Shown here piece by piece: positions 36,300 to 46,380 of a stretch of 64,000 nucleotides of DNA. This DNA is from Pseudomonas cavernicola. GTDB taxonomy: Bacteria; Pseudomonadota; Gammaproteobacteria; Pseudomonadales; Pseudomonadaceae. How positions within the stretch are numbered: the first letter of the stretch is position 1; every line of letters starts with the position of its first letter. The translations under genes were made by a program, and so were the position numbers. The notes beneath the pieces are model-generated. The model did no database searches, was not told the origin of the DNA, and saw nothing but the letters and a program-made list of their open reading frames with translations. Location: positions 868,001 to 932,000 of the forward strand of contig NZ_QYUR01000006.1 in assembly GCF_003596405.1 (NCBI RefSeq). Direction: 5' to 3'.

Positions 36300-37178
36300 T
36301 CAGCGGTGCGCCTGACGAAACGCCAGGTAATGCTCCAGCACCTGCTCCGGCGCCTCGGTCTGCGGGTAGTGGCCAATACCTTCCAGCAACACGGTATCTG
36401 GCTGCGGAATCAGCTCGCGATAGCGCGCGACCATGTGTGCACCGGAAATCGGATCGACCGCACCGTCAATCACCCGCAGCGGCACGCCGCCTTTTTGCAT
36501 TGCCGCAACCCAACGCTCACGCTGCACACGGCGCTCCGGGATATAACGGATCAGTCGGTGCATCACGGCTGGGCCATTGTTCGCCGCAATCAGGCGCCAG
36601 AAATCGTCCAACTCACTGTCGCTCGGTCGAGTCTCAGGGCCGAAAATTTTCGCGAAGCTGTCGGCCAACTTCTGACGGGAGAACAGCCGGCCGATCAGCG
36701 GGCCAAACGGACCGAGCAGCAGCTTCTGCACCAGTACCGGCCGATGGGTTTCCGGAAACAGCCCACCATTGAGGAATACGCAGGACGCCAGCTGCACGCG
36801 CCCATCGTGATGCCGCGCGAGCAACTCCTGGGCGACGCTGTCGCCATAGTCATGGGCCAGGACATGCACTGCCCCGTCTATGCCCACATGACTCAGCAGC
36901 GCCTGCTGGATATCCGCCTGTTCCAGCAAGCTGTACGCATGCCCACGCGGCTTGGCCGAATCGCCGAAGCCGAGCAGGTCGCAGGCGATCAGCCGATACT
37001 TTGCCGTTAGTGGCTTCCAGAGGTAGTGCCAGTCCCAACTGGCGGTCGGAAAACCGTGAATCAGCAGCAGCGGCTCGCCCTGCCCGGCGGTCCAATAACG
37101 GATGGCGTGACCGCGGAACTCGAAGCTCTGCCCCTGCGCCCGCCAATCGTGCAAGGCAATGCCGGCCAAGGCCGTCAA
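36300..37178 (-). CDS. Alpha/beta-fold hydrolase of the epoxide hydrolase/dehalogenase type
   Basis: 292 residues. LLLIHGFPTASWDW carries the oxyanion HG; the nucleophile is Asp (D110 in LAHDYGDSVAQE), as in epoxide hydrolases and haloalkane dehalogenases; the catalytic His is in LEGIGHYPQTE. Start is TTG 37178, whose bases overlap the stop of the aldolase gene upstream (TTGA), suggesting translational coupling. No ATG fits near. Substrate unknown. Confidence 0.88.
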   Translation of the reverse strand: MTALAGIALHDWRAQGQSFEFRGHAIRYWTAGQGEPLLLIHGFPTASWDWHYLWKPLTAKYRLIACDLLGFGDSAKPRGHAYSLLEQADIQQALLSHVGIDGAVHVLAHDYGDSVAQELLARHHDGRVQLASCVFLNGGLFPETHRPVLVQKLLLGPFGPLIGRLFSRQKLADSFAKIFGPETRPSDSELDDFWRLIAANNGPAVMHRLIRYIPERRVQRERWVAAMQKGGVPLRVIDGAVDPISGAHMVARYRELIPQPDTVLLEGIGHYPQTEAPEQVLEHYLAFRQAHR

Positions 37179-37957
37179 GCCGCGTAACCAGGGTTCTGTT
37201 GATCCAGTTTGCGCAGCAGCGCCGGCCAGGCCAGTTGCCCACCCATGCCCAGAGCGCTGCGCATCACCCCGGCGATCATGGCTTTTGCACCCGCCAGGAT
37301 CGGCTGCGGAATATGGATCAGCTCGGCGCCGCCACTCTGCGCCATCACTTGCACCTCACAGGCACGCTGCAGGGTGAACATCATCAGGAAAGCATCGGCG
37401 ATGCTGCTCGAGCAGGTCATCAGGCCGTGGTTGGGCAGGATCATAAAATTGCTTTCTCCCAGATCCGCCTGCAAGCGCGCCTTCTCCTCGTGGTTCAGCG
37501 CCACCCCCTCATAACCGTGATAGGACAGGCTGGAGAGGACGAACAGCGATTGCTGCGACAGCGGCAACAAGCCCTGCTTCTGTGCCGAGACGGCTATGCC
37601 AGCGGCGGTATGAGTGTGCAGCACGCACGCTACATCATGGCGGACTTCATGCACCGCACTGTGGATGGTGTAACCGGCCGGGTTGATCTCATAGGGACTG
37701 TCCATCAACTTGACGCCGGTGAGATCGACCTTAACCAGGCTGGAGGCGGTGATCTCGTGGAACATCAGACCGAAAGGGTTGATCAGGAAGTCTTCGGTGC
37801 CCGGCACCTTGGCGGAGATGTGGGTGAAGATCAGATCATCCCAACCGTGCATGGCCACCAGGCGATAGCAGGCGGCGAGATCGACACGGGCCTGCCACTC
37901 AGCGGCAGAGACCTGATCTTTGATGTTAGCGATGGGCAGAACTTGGGCTGTGGTCAC
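37175..37957 (-). CDS. Class II aldolase/adducin family protein
   Basis: 260 residues from GTG 37957, which has GAGG 8 bases upstream; GTG 37966 is also open but leaves no space for the site. Metal-site histidines in VACVLHTHTAAGIAVS and the later NHGLMTCSSSIADAF; family region GWDDLIFTHISAKVPG. Members act on sugar phosphates or, in this sub-group (with decarboxylase-like or hydroxy-acid substrates), are uncharacterised. Coupled to the hydrolase gene by a 4-base overlap. Confidence 0.88.
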   Translation of the reverse strand: MTTAQVLPIANIKDQVSAAEWQARVDLAACYRLVAMHGWDDLIFTHISAKVPGTEDFLINPFGLMFHEITASSLVKVDLTGVKLMDSPYEINPAGYTIHSAVHEVRHDVACVLHTHTAAGIAVSAQKQGLLPLSQQSLFVLSSLSYHGYEGVALNHEEKARLQADLGESNFMILPNHGLMTCSSSIADAFLMMFTLQRACEVQVMAQSGGAELIHIPQPILAGAKAMIAGVMRSALGMGGQLAWPALLRKLDQQNPGYAA

Positions 37958-38096
37958 GGGATTCACCTCGGCATTTATTATTGTGGCGTGCCAAGGAGTC
38001 TAGCGAGGGATGCCGTGGCCGGTAGTTGCCGTGGCAGCCAGCTTAGTGGCCGAGCGAGTCAGACCGTCGCGACTTCAGTTAGCGCAGCAGGCAGAC

Positions 38097-38564
38097 TTAA
38101 AGCAGTTCGGGATACGCCTGCATCAGCTCTGGCCGGGCCTGCTGCGCCTCGGCATCGTCGGCAAGCAGACGAAAACCGGCGAAATCAAAGCCCGGTGCCA
38201 CCGTGCAACCGACCAAGGTGAAGGCGCCCAGCGTACGAGCTGCCTGCCAAGCCTGGGCCGGCACAGCGCGTTGCGGTAACGATCCGTCACCGACCGGGCC
38301 AAGGATTTCACGGCGAATGGTTTCAGGCACATCCGCAATCAACAACTCCAGCGGCGCCCCCTCATAGAAATGCCAAAGCTCATCGGCATCGACTCGGTGC
38401 CAACGGCCAGCCACCCCCGCCGGGAGCAGGAAGAGAATCGCCGTCGAGCAGAAGCGGCCGCTGGCTAAACGCTGCGCCGACTCGAATACTCGCCGGTAAT
38501 AACCACCTTCCGGATGCGCCTCAAGGCGCAGCTCACGGATCAGCTCAACGGCGCGCGGGTGCAT
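38097..38564 (-). CDS. Cupin-fold DUF985 protein
   Basis: 155 residues. ELRLEAHPEGGYYRRVFES at the start, WHRVDADELWHFYEGAPLEL in the middle and LVGCTVAPGFDFAGF near the end mark the DUF985 cupin family. The histidines form the cupin pocket; function unknown. The ATG overlaps the flavodoxin stop by one base (TGATG), so the pair is co-translated. Confidence 0.9.
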   Translation of the reverse strand: MHPRAVELIRELRLEAHPEGGYYRRVFESAQRLASGRFCSTAILFLLPAGVAGRWHRVDADELWHFYEGAPLELLIADVPETIRREILGPVGDGSLPQRAVPAQAWQAARTLGAFTLVGCTVAPGFDFAGFRLLADDAEAQQARPELMQAYPELL

Positions 38565-39016
38565 CAGGCCTTCAACGCAGCGGCGAAGTCGGCCAGCCAA
38601 GGCTCGGCGTCGGTTTCCGGGTTGACCGTCTCGCTGGCGTCCAGCCGCAGCATGGCTTGCGCCTCGCGGATACCCAGCTCGGCAAACAGTTCACGGACCT
38701 GCTCACCGCCGGCACAGAAGGTGTCGCCATAGCTGGAGTCGCCCAGACCGATCACCGCTCCGGGCAACCCACGCCACGCCGGCAGTTGATCGCGGATCGC
38801 GTAATAGAGCGGTTGCAGATTATCGGGCAACTCGCCCATGCCAGTAGTCGAGGTCACCGCCAGAAAGGCTTCAGGAGCGAAGGCCTGCAATTCAGCCAAG
38901 CTCGCTCGCGGGTTATGCCAGGCGTCGAAACCCGCCGCCTTGAGTACCTGCTCGGCGTGACGGGCGACTTCCTCGGCGGTACCGAAGACCGAACCGGACA
39001 GAATGGCGACTTTCAT
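38564..39016 (-). CDS. Flavodoxin (MioC-like)
   Basis: 150 residues. Phosphate-binding loop SGSVFGTAEEVARHAE near residues 7-22, STTGMGELPDNLQPLY and IGLGDSSYGDTFCAGG are FMN-binding loops of short-chain flavodoxins. Electron partner unknown. ATG 39016 in a short leader. Confidence 0.92.
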   Translation of the reverse strand: MKVAILSGSVFGTAEEVARHAEQVLKAAGFDAWHNPRASLAELQAFAPEAFLAVTSTTGMGELPDNLQPLYYAIRDQLPAWRGLPGAVIGLGDSSYGDTFCAGGEQVRELFAELGIREAQAMLRLDASETVNPETDAEPWLADFAAALKA

Positions 39017-39373
39017 AAAATAGCTCCCGAAACTGGCTGCAGATGCCGGGCATTATGCCTTATGAGGCTCGCGGCGATCCGCCACCATGAAAACCCGCCG
39101 GTCTGCTGCGCGACGAGCACAAAGATGGCAAAGCCATCTGCAGAAGATTATTGATCGTGCCAGTGTTCAATTCGGGCGATTAGCTAATCTATTAGCTAGG
39201 GTTACAAAAAGACGTCGGCGTGTAGGTTGAAAGCCAGAGGCCGGGGTACCCATTGGAACTCGAACCAGCCGCACTGAAGACGCCCCCACCGTAACTAATG
39301 GGCATTTCTGCTGTCTCACCTGTCTACCTACACTCGTATCGCATCATCGGAGCATCAACAGGAGCATTAATAG
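39017..39373. other. Divergent intergenic region, flavodoxin and hypothetical gene
   Basis: 357 bases without a supported gene. An AT-richer patch near 39180-39210 (TTAGCTAATCTATTAGCTAG, an imperfect palindrome) may be a promoter or operator. AGGAG before the ATG at 39374. Confidence 0.4.
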
Positions 39374-39982
39374 ATGCAAAACCATCCGCTACTGACTCAG
39401 GAAGAGTTGGACTTTATTCAGAGCCTGCTGGGCAATCCTAGCCTGGGGAGTCAGCTGTCCACGCCAAGCCTGCGTGTCGACGGTGGCACACAGACCAAAG
39501 ACCTGCTAACGCGCCTTGCCGCGCAAGACCAACTCACCATCGAAGCGCATTTCAATGGCGAACGGATTACCTTTCCGCTGCAACTGGTGGAAGACGAATT
39601 CCACGCATTGCACCTGGAGTTAGGGGTTCCCAATATCGTCGAACAAGGTTCCGCCGACCGGCCTTGGCGCTTACCCTTAGCAGAACCGATCGGTTTACTT
39701 GACGAAAACGGCGCGCAAAGCGGTCTGTGGCTGCATTCCGTATCGCTCAGTGGGATGCTGGTCGAGGTGCGCAACCAGACTCAACCCCCCAAGCGCTTCA
39801 CCCTCTGGTTACCGCTGCCTGGGCAAGAGCCTATCGAGTTGCGCGGCATACTGGCGCGCACAACCGAGCAACGCTTAATCGCTTACCGCCTGAGTCGGGG
39901 TAAAACCCAGCATAGCGAACGCCTGCGGCAGTTCATCTTCCAGCAGCACCGCCGCCTCAACCCCATCACCACTAGCGCCTGA
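39374..39982 (+). CDS. Hypothetical protein, possibly PilZ-like C-terminal domain
   Basis: 202 residues, cytoplasmic, no membrane segment. The N-terminus LLTQEELDFIQSLLG resembles the first helix of flagellar switch proteins only loosely. Two beta-rich parts follow (ERITFPLQLVEDEFHALHLE; KRFTLWLPLPGQEPIELRG). I do not recognise a family with certainty; the RxxxR and D/NxSxxG motifs of c-di-GMP-binding PilZ domains are not clear, although SVSLSGMLVEV is similar to the second. AGGAG lies 9 bases before ATG. Confidence 0.7.
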   Translation: MQNHPLLTQEELDFIQSLLGNPSLGSQLSTPSLRVDGGTQTKDLLTRLAAQDQLTIEAHFNGERITFPLQLVEDEFHALHLELGVPNIVEQGSADRPWRLPLAEPIGLLDENGAQSGLWLHSVSLSGMLVEVRNQTQPPKRFTLWLPLPGQEPIELRGILARTTEQRLIAYRLSRGKTQHSERLRQFIFQQHRRLNPITTSA

Positions 39983-40116
39983 TAACCCGCTGGCGCTGGC
40001 GTATTTTGTAAAAACCGGAATAATCCCGCCTGTTTATAACTGCCGCCCCGCCACCCTGGGGCCGCTGTGCTGTGCCTGCTCTACCCGAGCGCGCGCAAGG
40101 CTCAAGGAGATACACA

Positions 40117-40686
40117 ATGTCTGCTTCCCCAGTCACCCTGATGGTGGCCCGCCGCGTCGCGCGCGAGCGCTATGACGATTTCATGCTTTGGTTGCGCGAA
40201 GGCGAGCAACTAGCGACCGATTTTCCCGGCTACCTCGGCTCCGGCGTCCTCGCCCCACCCGCCGATGATGACGAATTCCAGATCGTCTTCCGCTTCGCCG
40301 ATGAGACCACTCTCGCCAGCTGGGAACATTCCGCCTCGCGGCGGGCCTGGCTGACACGCGGTCAAGGCTTGTTCGCCCAGCCCCATGAACAGCGCGTGCA
40401 AGGTATCGACGCCTGGTTCGGTGCGGCCGATCGCCGAGCACCGCGCTGGAAGCAGAGCATGGCGATCTGGCTGGCCTTCTTCCCAGTCTCTCTGGGCTTC
40501 AACCTGGCATTTGGCGGCTGGCTCAGCGACCTGCCGCTGGCCTTGCGAACATTCATCAGCACGCTGGCCCTGACGCCGCTGATGACTTACTGGTTCATCC
40601 CACTGGCGACGCACTGGCTTGATCCCTGGCTGCATAAGCGCCAAGCCCAGCGCGTGCCAGCACCCGGTCTACCTTCAGCGCACTAG
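40117..40686 (+). CDS. Antibiotic biosynthesis monooxygenase-type (ABM) domain protein with membrane tail
   Basis: 189 residues from ATG 40117, preceded by AAGGAGAT; the frame is open to 40072. N-terminal ferredoxin-like ABM domain (VTLMVARRVARERYDDFMLW; FPGYLGSGVLAPPADDDEF; FADETTLASWEHSASRRAWL) followed by two hydrophobic helices (MAIWLAFFPVSLGFNLAFGG and LALTPLMTYWFIPLATHWL). The soluble domain is a common dimeric fold; the membrane tail suggests a role at the inner membrane. Function unknown. Confidence 0.83.
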   Translation: MSASPVTLMVARRVARERYDDFMLWLREGEQLATDFPGYLGSGVLAPPADDDEFQIVFRFADETTLASWEHSASRRAWLTRGQGLFAQPHEQRVQGIDAWFGAADRRAPRWKQSMAIWLAFFPVSLGFNLAFGGWLSDLPLALRTFISTLALTPLMTYWFIPLATHWLDPWLHKRQAQRVPAPGLPSAH

Positions 40687-40802
40687 GCGCGAGCGAGCTA
40701 CGCCCGCAGTTTTTTGTGCACGGCGGCGGACTGCGGTAACGTTGCCCTGTCCGCCGACCCGACTGGTCGGGCTGGCGCCTACTTTTACCCGACGAGCCGC
40801 AC

Positions 40803-41510
40803 ATGAGCGTTTCCGCCCCAATTCTGATTACTGGCGCCAGCCAGCGGATCGGCCAACACTGCGCCGAACGCCTGCTCGATGATGGCCATGCGGTAATCAT
40901 CAGCTATCGCATCGAGCGCGAGAGCTTGGTGCATTTGCGTGAACGAGGCGCGTTGACGCTACCTGCGGACTTCTCCACTGAGGCCGGCATCCTGGCCTTT
41001 ATTCGCACGCTAAAAAACCACACCCAGTGCCTGCGCGCGATTGTGCATAACGCCTCGCAGTGGCTGACGGAAACGCCGGGCAACGAAGCCGCCGCCTTCC
41101 AACAGATGTTCAGCGTGCACATGCTCGCACCCTACCTGATCAACCTGCATTGCGCCGAACTCCTCGAGCGCTCGAGCCCGGCCGATATCGTCCACATCAG
41201 CGATGACGTGGCGCGTAAAGGCAGTGCCAATCGCCCGGCTTACTGTGCCAGCAAAGCCGGGCTGGATAGCCTGACGCTGTCCTTCGCGGCCAAATTCGCG
41301 CCACGGATCAAGGTCAACGGCATCGCCCCGGCTCTCATCCTGTTCAACGAACACGACGACGCGGCGTACCGCGCCAGGGCCCTGGACAAATCCGCGCTGG
41401 GCATCGCGCCTGGGCCCGAGGTCATCTACCAGAGCCTGCGTTATCTGCTCGACAACCCCTACGTCACCGGAACCACTCTGACCGTCAACGGCGGCCGCCA
41501 CCTCAAATGA
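40803..41510 (+). CDS. folM: FolM, dihydromonapterin reductase
   Basis: 235 residues, SDR fold. [18 protein letters not shown] at the start, catalytic [18 protein letters not shown], and the ending TVNGGRHLK are typical of FolM, which reduces dihydromonapterin to tetrahydromonapterin (and weakly dihydrofolate). It is followed within 23 bases by folE and then folX, the full branch from GTP to tetrahydromonapterin. Confidence 0.92.
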   Translation: MSVSAPILITGASQRIGQHCAERLLDDGHAVIISYRIERESLVHLRERGALTLPADFSTEAGILAFIRTLKNHTQCLRAIVHNASQWLTETPGNEAAAFQQMFSVHMLAPYLINLHCAELLERSSPADIVHISDDVARKGSANRPAYCASKAGLDSLTLSFAAKFAPRIKVNGIAPALILFNEHDDAAYRARALDKSALGIAPGPEVIYQSLRYLLDNPYVTGTTLTVNGGRHLK

Positions 41511-41532
41511 GGTCCGCCGCGGGAACCTTGTG

Positions 41533-42093
41533 ATGAACCCACAGCTGCCTCACCACTATCGCGAGATCCTCCTCGGCCTCGGCGAAAACCCCGAACGTGA
41601 AGGCCTGCTGGACACTCCGCAGCGTGCGGCCAAGGCTATGCAGTACCTGTGTCGTGGTTATGCGCAAAGCCTGGAAGAAATCGTCAACGGCGCGCTGTTC
41701 GCCTCGGATAATGACGAGATGGTGATCGTCAAAGACGTCGAGCTGTATTCGCTGTGCGAGCATCATCTGCTGCCCTTCATCGGCAAAGCCCACGTTGCCT
41801 ACATCCCGACAGGCAAGGTGCTCGGCCTGTCGAAAGTCGCGCGGATCGTCGATATGTATGCGCGGCGCCTGCAGATTCAGGAGAGCCTGACCCGGCAAAT
41901 CGCCGAGGCGATCCAGGAAGTTACCTGCGCCGCCGGGGTGGCGGTGGTGATCGAGGCACAGCATATGTGCATGATGATGCGCGGGGTAGAGAAACAGAAC
42001 TCGACAATGGACACCTCGGTGATGCTCGGGGCTTTCCGGAAGTCCTACAACACCCGCCACGAATTCCTGAAACTGATTGGACGGAGTAAATAG
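41533..42093 (+). CDS. folE: FolE, GTP cyclohydrolase I
   Basis: 186 residues from ATG 41533 (GTG 41530 overlaps and adds one residue). Converts GTP to dihydroneopterin triphosphate. Zinc ligands C75 and H78 in [10 protein letters not shown] and C146 in [26 protein letters not shown] is also conserved. It is a zinc-type enzyme, not the metal-independent FolE2. Stop 2 bases before the folX ATG. Confidence 0.95.
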   Translation: MNPQLPHHYREILLGLGENPEREGLLDTPQRAAKAMQYLCRGYAQSLEEIVNGALFASDNDEMVIVKDVELYSLCEHHLLPFIGKAHVAYIPTGKVLGLSKVARIVDMYARRLQIQESLTRQIAEAIQEVTCAAGVAVVIEAQHMCMMMRGVEKQNSTMDTSVMLGAFRKSYNTRHEFLKLIGRSK

Positions 42094-42095
42094 TT

Positions 42096-42467
42096 ATGCC
42101 GAGACTGGAGCCTGGAATGGCACGGATTCGGGTCAAGGACCTGCGTCTGCGCACCTACATCGGAATCAAAGAAGAAGAGATCAACAACAAGCAGGATGTG
42201 CTGATCAACCTGACCATCCTCTACCCCTCGGTCGACGCGGTGCAGGTGAACGATATCGAGCACGCGCTGAACTACCGCACCATTACCAAGGCGATCATCC
42301 AGCACGTTGAAGGCCATCGCTTCGCCCTGCTCGAGCGCCTGACCCAGGAAATCCTCGACCTGGTGATGACCCACCCGGCCGTGCGTTATGCCGAAGTGGA
42401 AGTGGACAAGCCGCACGCCCTACGCTTTGCCGAGTCGGTGTCGATCACCCTAGCAGGGCATCGCTGA
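42096..42467 (+). CDS. folX: FolX, dihydroneopterin triphosphate 2'-epimerase
   Basis: 123 residues of the tunnelling-fold pterin family. [47 protein letters not shown] and [15 protein letters not shown] are diagnostic for FolX/FolB; with folM next to it, FolX is the better name. It epimerises the side chain towards monapterin. TAAATAG-separated from folE, so co-transcribed. Confidence 0.93.
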   Translation: MPRLEPGMARIRVKDLRLRTYIGIKEEEINNKQDVLINLTILYPSVDAVQVNDIEHALNYRTITKAIIQHVEGHRFALLERLTQEILDLVMTHPAVRYAEVEVDKPHALRFAESVSITLAGHR

Positions 42468-42578
42468 ACCGGCCTGCGCACCGCCCGACAGCTCGCTGCC
42501 GTCGGGCATTGCTGCTTCAGCCCAGCGCTTCTATCATCGCGCCCATCTGCCACCCGCACGTCCTCGGAGAACCCTGCC

Positions 42579-42872
42579 ATGACCGAGCAAGAACACCTCG
42601 AACTCGAAGCCGCCGCCTTCCGCCAACTGGTGCAACACCTGCGTTCGCGCCCAGATGTGCAGAACATCGAGCTGATGAACCTCGCCGGCTTCTGCCGCAA
42701 CTGCCTGTCCAAGTGGTACAAGGCCGCCGCCGACGACATTGGCCTGCCCGTTACGGCCGAGCAGGCCCGCGAAGAGATCTATGGCATGCCTTATAGCGAG
42801 TGGAAGAGCAAATACCAGAAGGAAGCCAGCAGCGAACAACAGGCGGCTTTCGATAAGGGCAGCAAATCATGA
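42579..42872 (+). CDS. DUF1244 protein
   Basis: 97 residues. LVQHLRSRPDVQNIELMNLA, GFCRNCLSKWYKAAADD and EIYGMPYSEWKSKYQ cover the whole DUF1244 family pattern including its CxxC. Helical, function unknown. Its stop overlaps the ATG of the HopJ-like gene (ATGA), so the two are coupled. Confidence 0.9.
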   Translation: MTEQEHLELEAAAFRQLVQHLRSRPDVQNIELMNLAGFCRNCLSKWYKAAADDIGLPVTAEQAREEIYGMPYSEWKSKYQKEASSEQQAAFDKGSKS

Positions 42873-43210
42873 GTGCACTCCTCGACTTTCGCGCCAGCCT
42901 GCGCAGCGAGCAGCACCTGTTCGCCGCCACTCTGGCTTTTATCGCCGAGCACTACGACTATCAGCCCAGCGCCTTCGTTAACGGCACGCTAGAAAACGCA
43001 CAGGGACAGAATGAAGGCTCCTGCAAGACCCTCAGCCTGGCACTATTGGAAGGCTTGAGCCTGGAAGAAACCCTGCAAGCCTTCGGCGAACACTACCGCA
43101 GCGTACTGGCCACCCCAACCGGCAGTGACCACGGCAACATCCGCGCGCTGATGGAAACCGGCCTGAGCGGTGTGCGCTTCACCCAGCAGTCGCTGAAACG
43201 CAAGAGTTAA
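42869..43210 (+). CDS. HopJ-family protein
   Basis: 113 residues. FIAEHYDYQPSAFVNGTLEN, AQGQNEGSCKTLSLALLEGL and FGEHYRSVLATPTGSDHGNI match the HopJ type III effector family. The family is widespread in non-pathogens next to DUF1244, so the effector name is probably historical. No secretion signal is visible. Confidence 0.9.
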   Translation: MSALLDFRASLRSEQHLFAATLAFIAEHYDYQPSAFVNGTLENAQGQNEGSCKTLSLALLEGLSLEETLQAFGEHYRSVLATPTGSDHGNIRALMETGLSGVRFTQQSLKRKS

Positions 43211-43403
43211 GCCGAGTGCAGCCAGCCTTCGAGCCACGCAGGCATGGGTAAATAACTGCTCAGCTGTAGGCAAAGGCTGACAGACGTCACAGAAAAATCC
43301 ACTTATCCTACGGCTATGGAGAACACCAAGGACGGTGTTCCGCACGCTCCGCGCCGTCCCTCTGTTGTACCCGCCCCCTCTTACCTGGCTTGGAGTCGCT
43401 TGG

Positions 43404-43991
43404 ATGCAGCAGACCTTGGTATGGAAACCATGGATCAACCCTGGCGTGGAAAACCTGCGTTTGAAGCAAGACGACAGCGGCATACACGCCAGCAGTCATC
43501 TGATGCAGAGCGTGCAGGGCCACAGCATTGCGGCCACCTACGTATTGAACTGCGACCCGCGCTGGCGTTTTCGCCATCTGTGGCTGAAGGTCGATAACTT
43601 AGGGCAGAAAAGCCTGACCTTGGATCGCGATATCCGTGGCCGCTGGTATCACAATGGCGAACTGCGCCACGACCTACTCGACTGCCAGCACGTGATGCTC
43701 TCCGCCTCGCCGTTTACCCATACACCGGCCTTGCAACGTTGCGCCTTGGAAACCGGGCAGAGCGATCAAGTGCAGGTGGCCTATATCGACATGCTGACCC
43801 TCAAGGTCGAGGCTCGCACCCAGCGTTACCTGTGCCTGCGCCAGCATGCCGAGCAAACGCTTTACCGCTGCGAATCGGCGGGCAACAAACCCCGCGAGCT
43901 GACCGTCGATCGCAATGCGCTGCTGATGAAGGCCAGCGATCAGTACCTGCGCATGAGTTCACGGACGCTGGAGTTGAACCGCTGGGTGTGA
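43404..43991 (+). CDS. Putative glycolipid-binding family protein (DUF1089)
   Basis: 195 residues from ATG 43404; GGAG lies about 10 bases upstream; the frame is open to 43335. The pattern HSIAATYVLNCDPRWRFRHL, LDRDIRGRWYHNGELRHDLL, DCQHVMLSASPFTHTPALQR matches the beta-barrel DUF1089 family, which is named glycolipid-binding from structure. Cytoplasmic by sequence. Stop 17 bases before the left stem of a split terminator. Confidence 0.85.
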   Translation: MQQTLVWKPWINPGVENLRLKQDDSGIHASSHLMQSVQGHSIAATYVLNCDPRWRFRHLWLKVDNLGQKSLTLDRDIRGRWYHNGELRHDLLDCQHVMLSASPFTHTPALQRCALETGQSDQVQVAYIDMLTLKVEARTQRYLCLRQHAEQTLYRCESAGNKPRELTVDRNALLMKASDQYLRMSSRTLELNRWV

Positions 43992-44007
43992 GCCCGTGCC
44001 CATAAGC

Positions 44008-44228
44008 AAAAGCCCCGCACTTGGCGGCAATGCTGTTCACTTAAGCATACGTCTTCGCCTTTTATCCCCTCGCCCCTCTGGGGAGAGGGTTAGGGAGAGG
44101 GGTGCATGCCAGATGAATTCACTTTTGCCCGCTATTTACCCTCTCCCCCAGCCCCTCTCCCGTAAACGGGAGAGGGGAGCCCAGGCGCACATCGCTTAAG
44201 TGAACAGCATTGCGCACGTGGCGGGGCT
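44008..44228 (+). terminator. Terminator stem split by a repeat unit
   Basis: AAAAGCCCCGC at the left and GCGGGGCTTTTTATT at the right would make an 11-bp terminator stem, serving both the upstream plus gene and the trxB gene on the minus strand. The 'loop' of ~190 bases is a repeat element (next entry). Confidence 0.7.
44027..44213. mobile_element. MITE-like unit with 20-bp terminal inverted repeats
   Basis: GCAATGCTGTTCACTTAAGC at 44027-44046 and its exact complement at 44194-44213. Inside are two facing 'CCCTCTCCC' arms (44066-44102 and 44141-44178). No ORF. The unit sits in the loop of a terminator. No clear target-site duplication. Confidence 0.7.
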
Positions 44229-44245
44229 TTTTATTGCTCTAACTC

Positions 44246-45402
<1,157 letters not shown>

Positions 45403-45404
45403 AC

Positions 45405-46004
45405 TTAGAGCGCGCCGGCGTTCTCGGCCAGGTAAGCCGCCACACCAGCAGCGTCAGCCTTCATGCCTTTCTGGCCTCTGCGCCAGCCGGCCGGGCAGAC
45501 TTCGCCGTGCTCTTCGGTGAACTGCAATGCCTCGACCAGACGCAGCACTTCGTCAACTTCACGACCCAGCGGCAGGTTGTTCACGACTTGGTGCTGTACA
45601 ACGCCGCTCTTGTCGATCAGGAAGGTGGCCCGCAGCGCCACGCCGTCTTCGTGTTCGATGCCGTAGGCGCGAGTGATCTCGTGCTTAACGTCGGCCACCA
45701 TGGTGAATTCGACTTCGCCGATACCGCCCTTCTCGACCGGGGTGTTACGCCAGGCGTAGTGGGTGAACTGCGAGTCGATCGACACGCCGACCACTTCCAC
45801 GCCCAACTCGCGGAATTTATCCATGCGATTGTTGTGCGCGATGATTTCCGACGGGCAGACGAAGGTGAAGTCCAGCGGCCAGAAAAACAGCACCACGTAT
45901 TTGCCGCGCAGGGCAGACAGCTGGAAGTTCTCAACGATGGAACCGTCACCCAATACCGCAGCAGAGGTGAAGTCCGGGGCTTGTTTGTTGACCAATACGC
46001 TCAT
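45405..46004 (-). CDS. Typical 2-Cys peroxiredoxin (AhpC/Prx1 family)
   Basis: 199 residues. Peroxidatic cysteine C50 in DFTFVCPSE, resolving cysteine C170 in GEVCPAGW, and the YVVLFFWPLDF stretch. Reduces hydrogen peroxide and organic hydroperoxides. Linked with trxB across a palindromic repeat. Could be called ahpC-like; the gene name is left empty because the ahpCF locus is different in Pseudomonas. Confidence 0.94.
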   Translation of the reverse strand: MSVLVNKQAPDFTSAAVLGDGSIVENFQLSALRGKYVVLFFWPLDFTFVCPSEIIAHNNRMDKFRELGVEVVGVSIDSQFTHYAWRNTPVEKGGIGEVEFTMVADVKHEITRAYGIEHEDGVALRATFLIDKSGVVQHQVVNNLPLGREVDEVLRLVEALQFTEEHGEVCPAGWRRGQKGMKADAAGVAAYLAENAGAL

Positions 46005-46380
46005 GGAAAAACTCCTTTAGCTTGAAACTTGAGGGCGAGTTGAAGAATTGACGGCAAGGCTACGCAGACTAGGTCAATTGAGGAAGTACCGATTTCTAAT
46101 CCACTTAATAGATAATCCCTATGCAGGCTAAACGCCTCGCCCCGAGCTTTATTGGCCACATCGTCCTTATCGGTATGCCCCTACGCAAATGCCTACGCAG
46201 ACTGTCCGCCCCCTCATCGCGCTGACATTGCCGATTGTCTACAGCCTCTTGGAGAGCGCCTGCTGCTCATGCGTTTTGACTATCAGGATCGCAAGCGCCT
46301 GCCTCTACCAGCCGCCCAGACTTTCCCCGCACACCCAAAGCCGGTAAGGTCGGCGCGACTTTAACTTTCGGGAGAACCCC
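46005..46380. other. Intergenic region between peroxiredoxin and cysZ, no gene recognised
   Basis: 376 bases. A 70-codon frame (46152-46364, TTG start) has no ribosome site and no resemblance to known proteins. An AT-rich stretch at 46080-46130 (TTCTAATCCACTTAATAGATAA) may hold the peroxiredoxin promoter, including an OxyR-type region that I cannot prove. Confidence 0.4.

Noticed and set aside
46152..46364. 70-codon plus-strand frame before cysZ
   Set aside because: TTG start, no ribosome site, no likeness to any family that I know.
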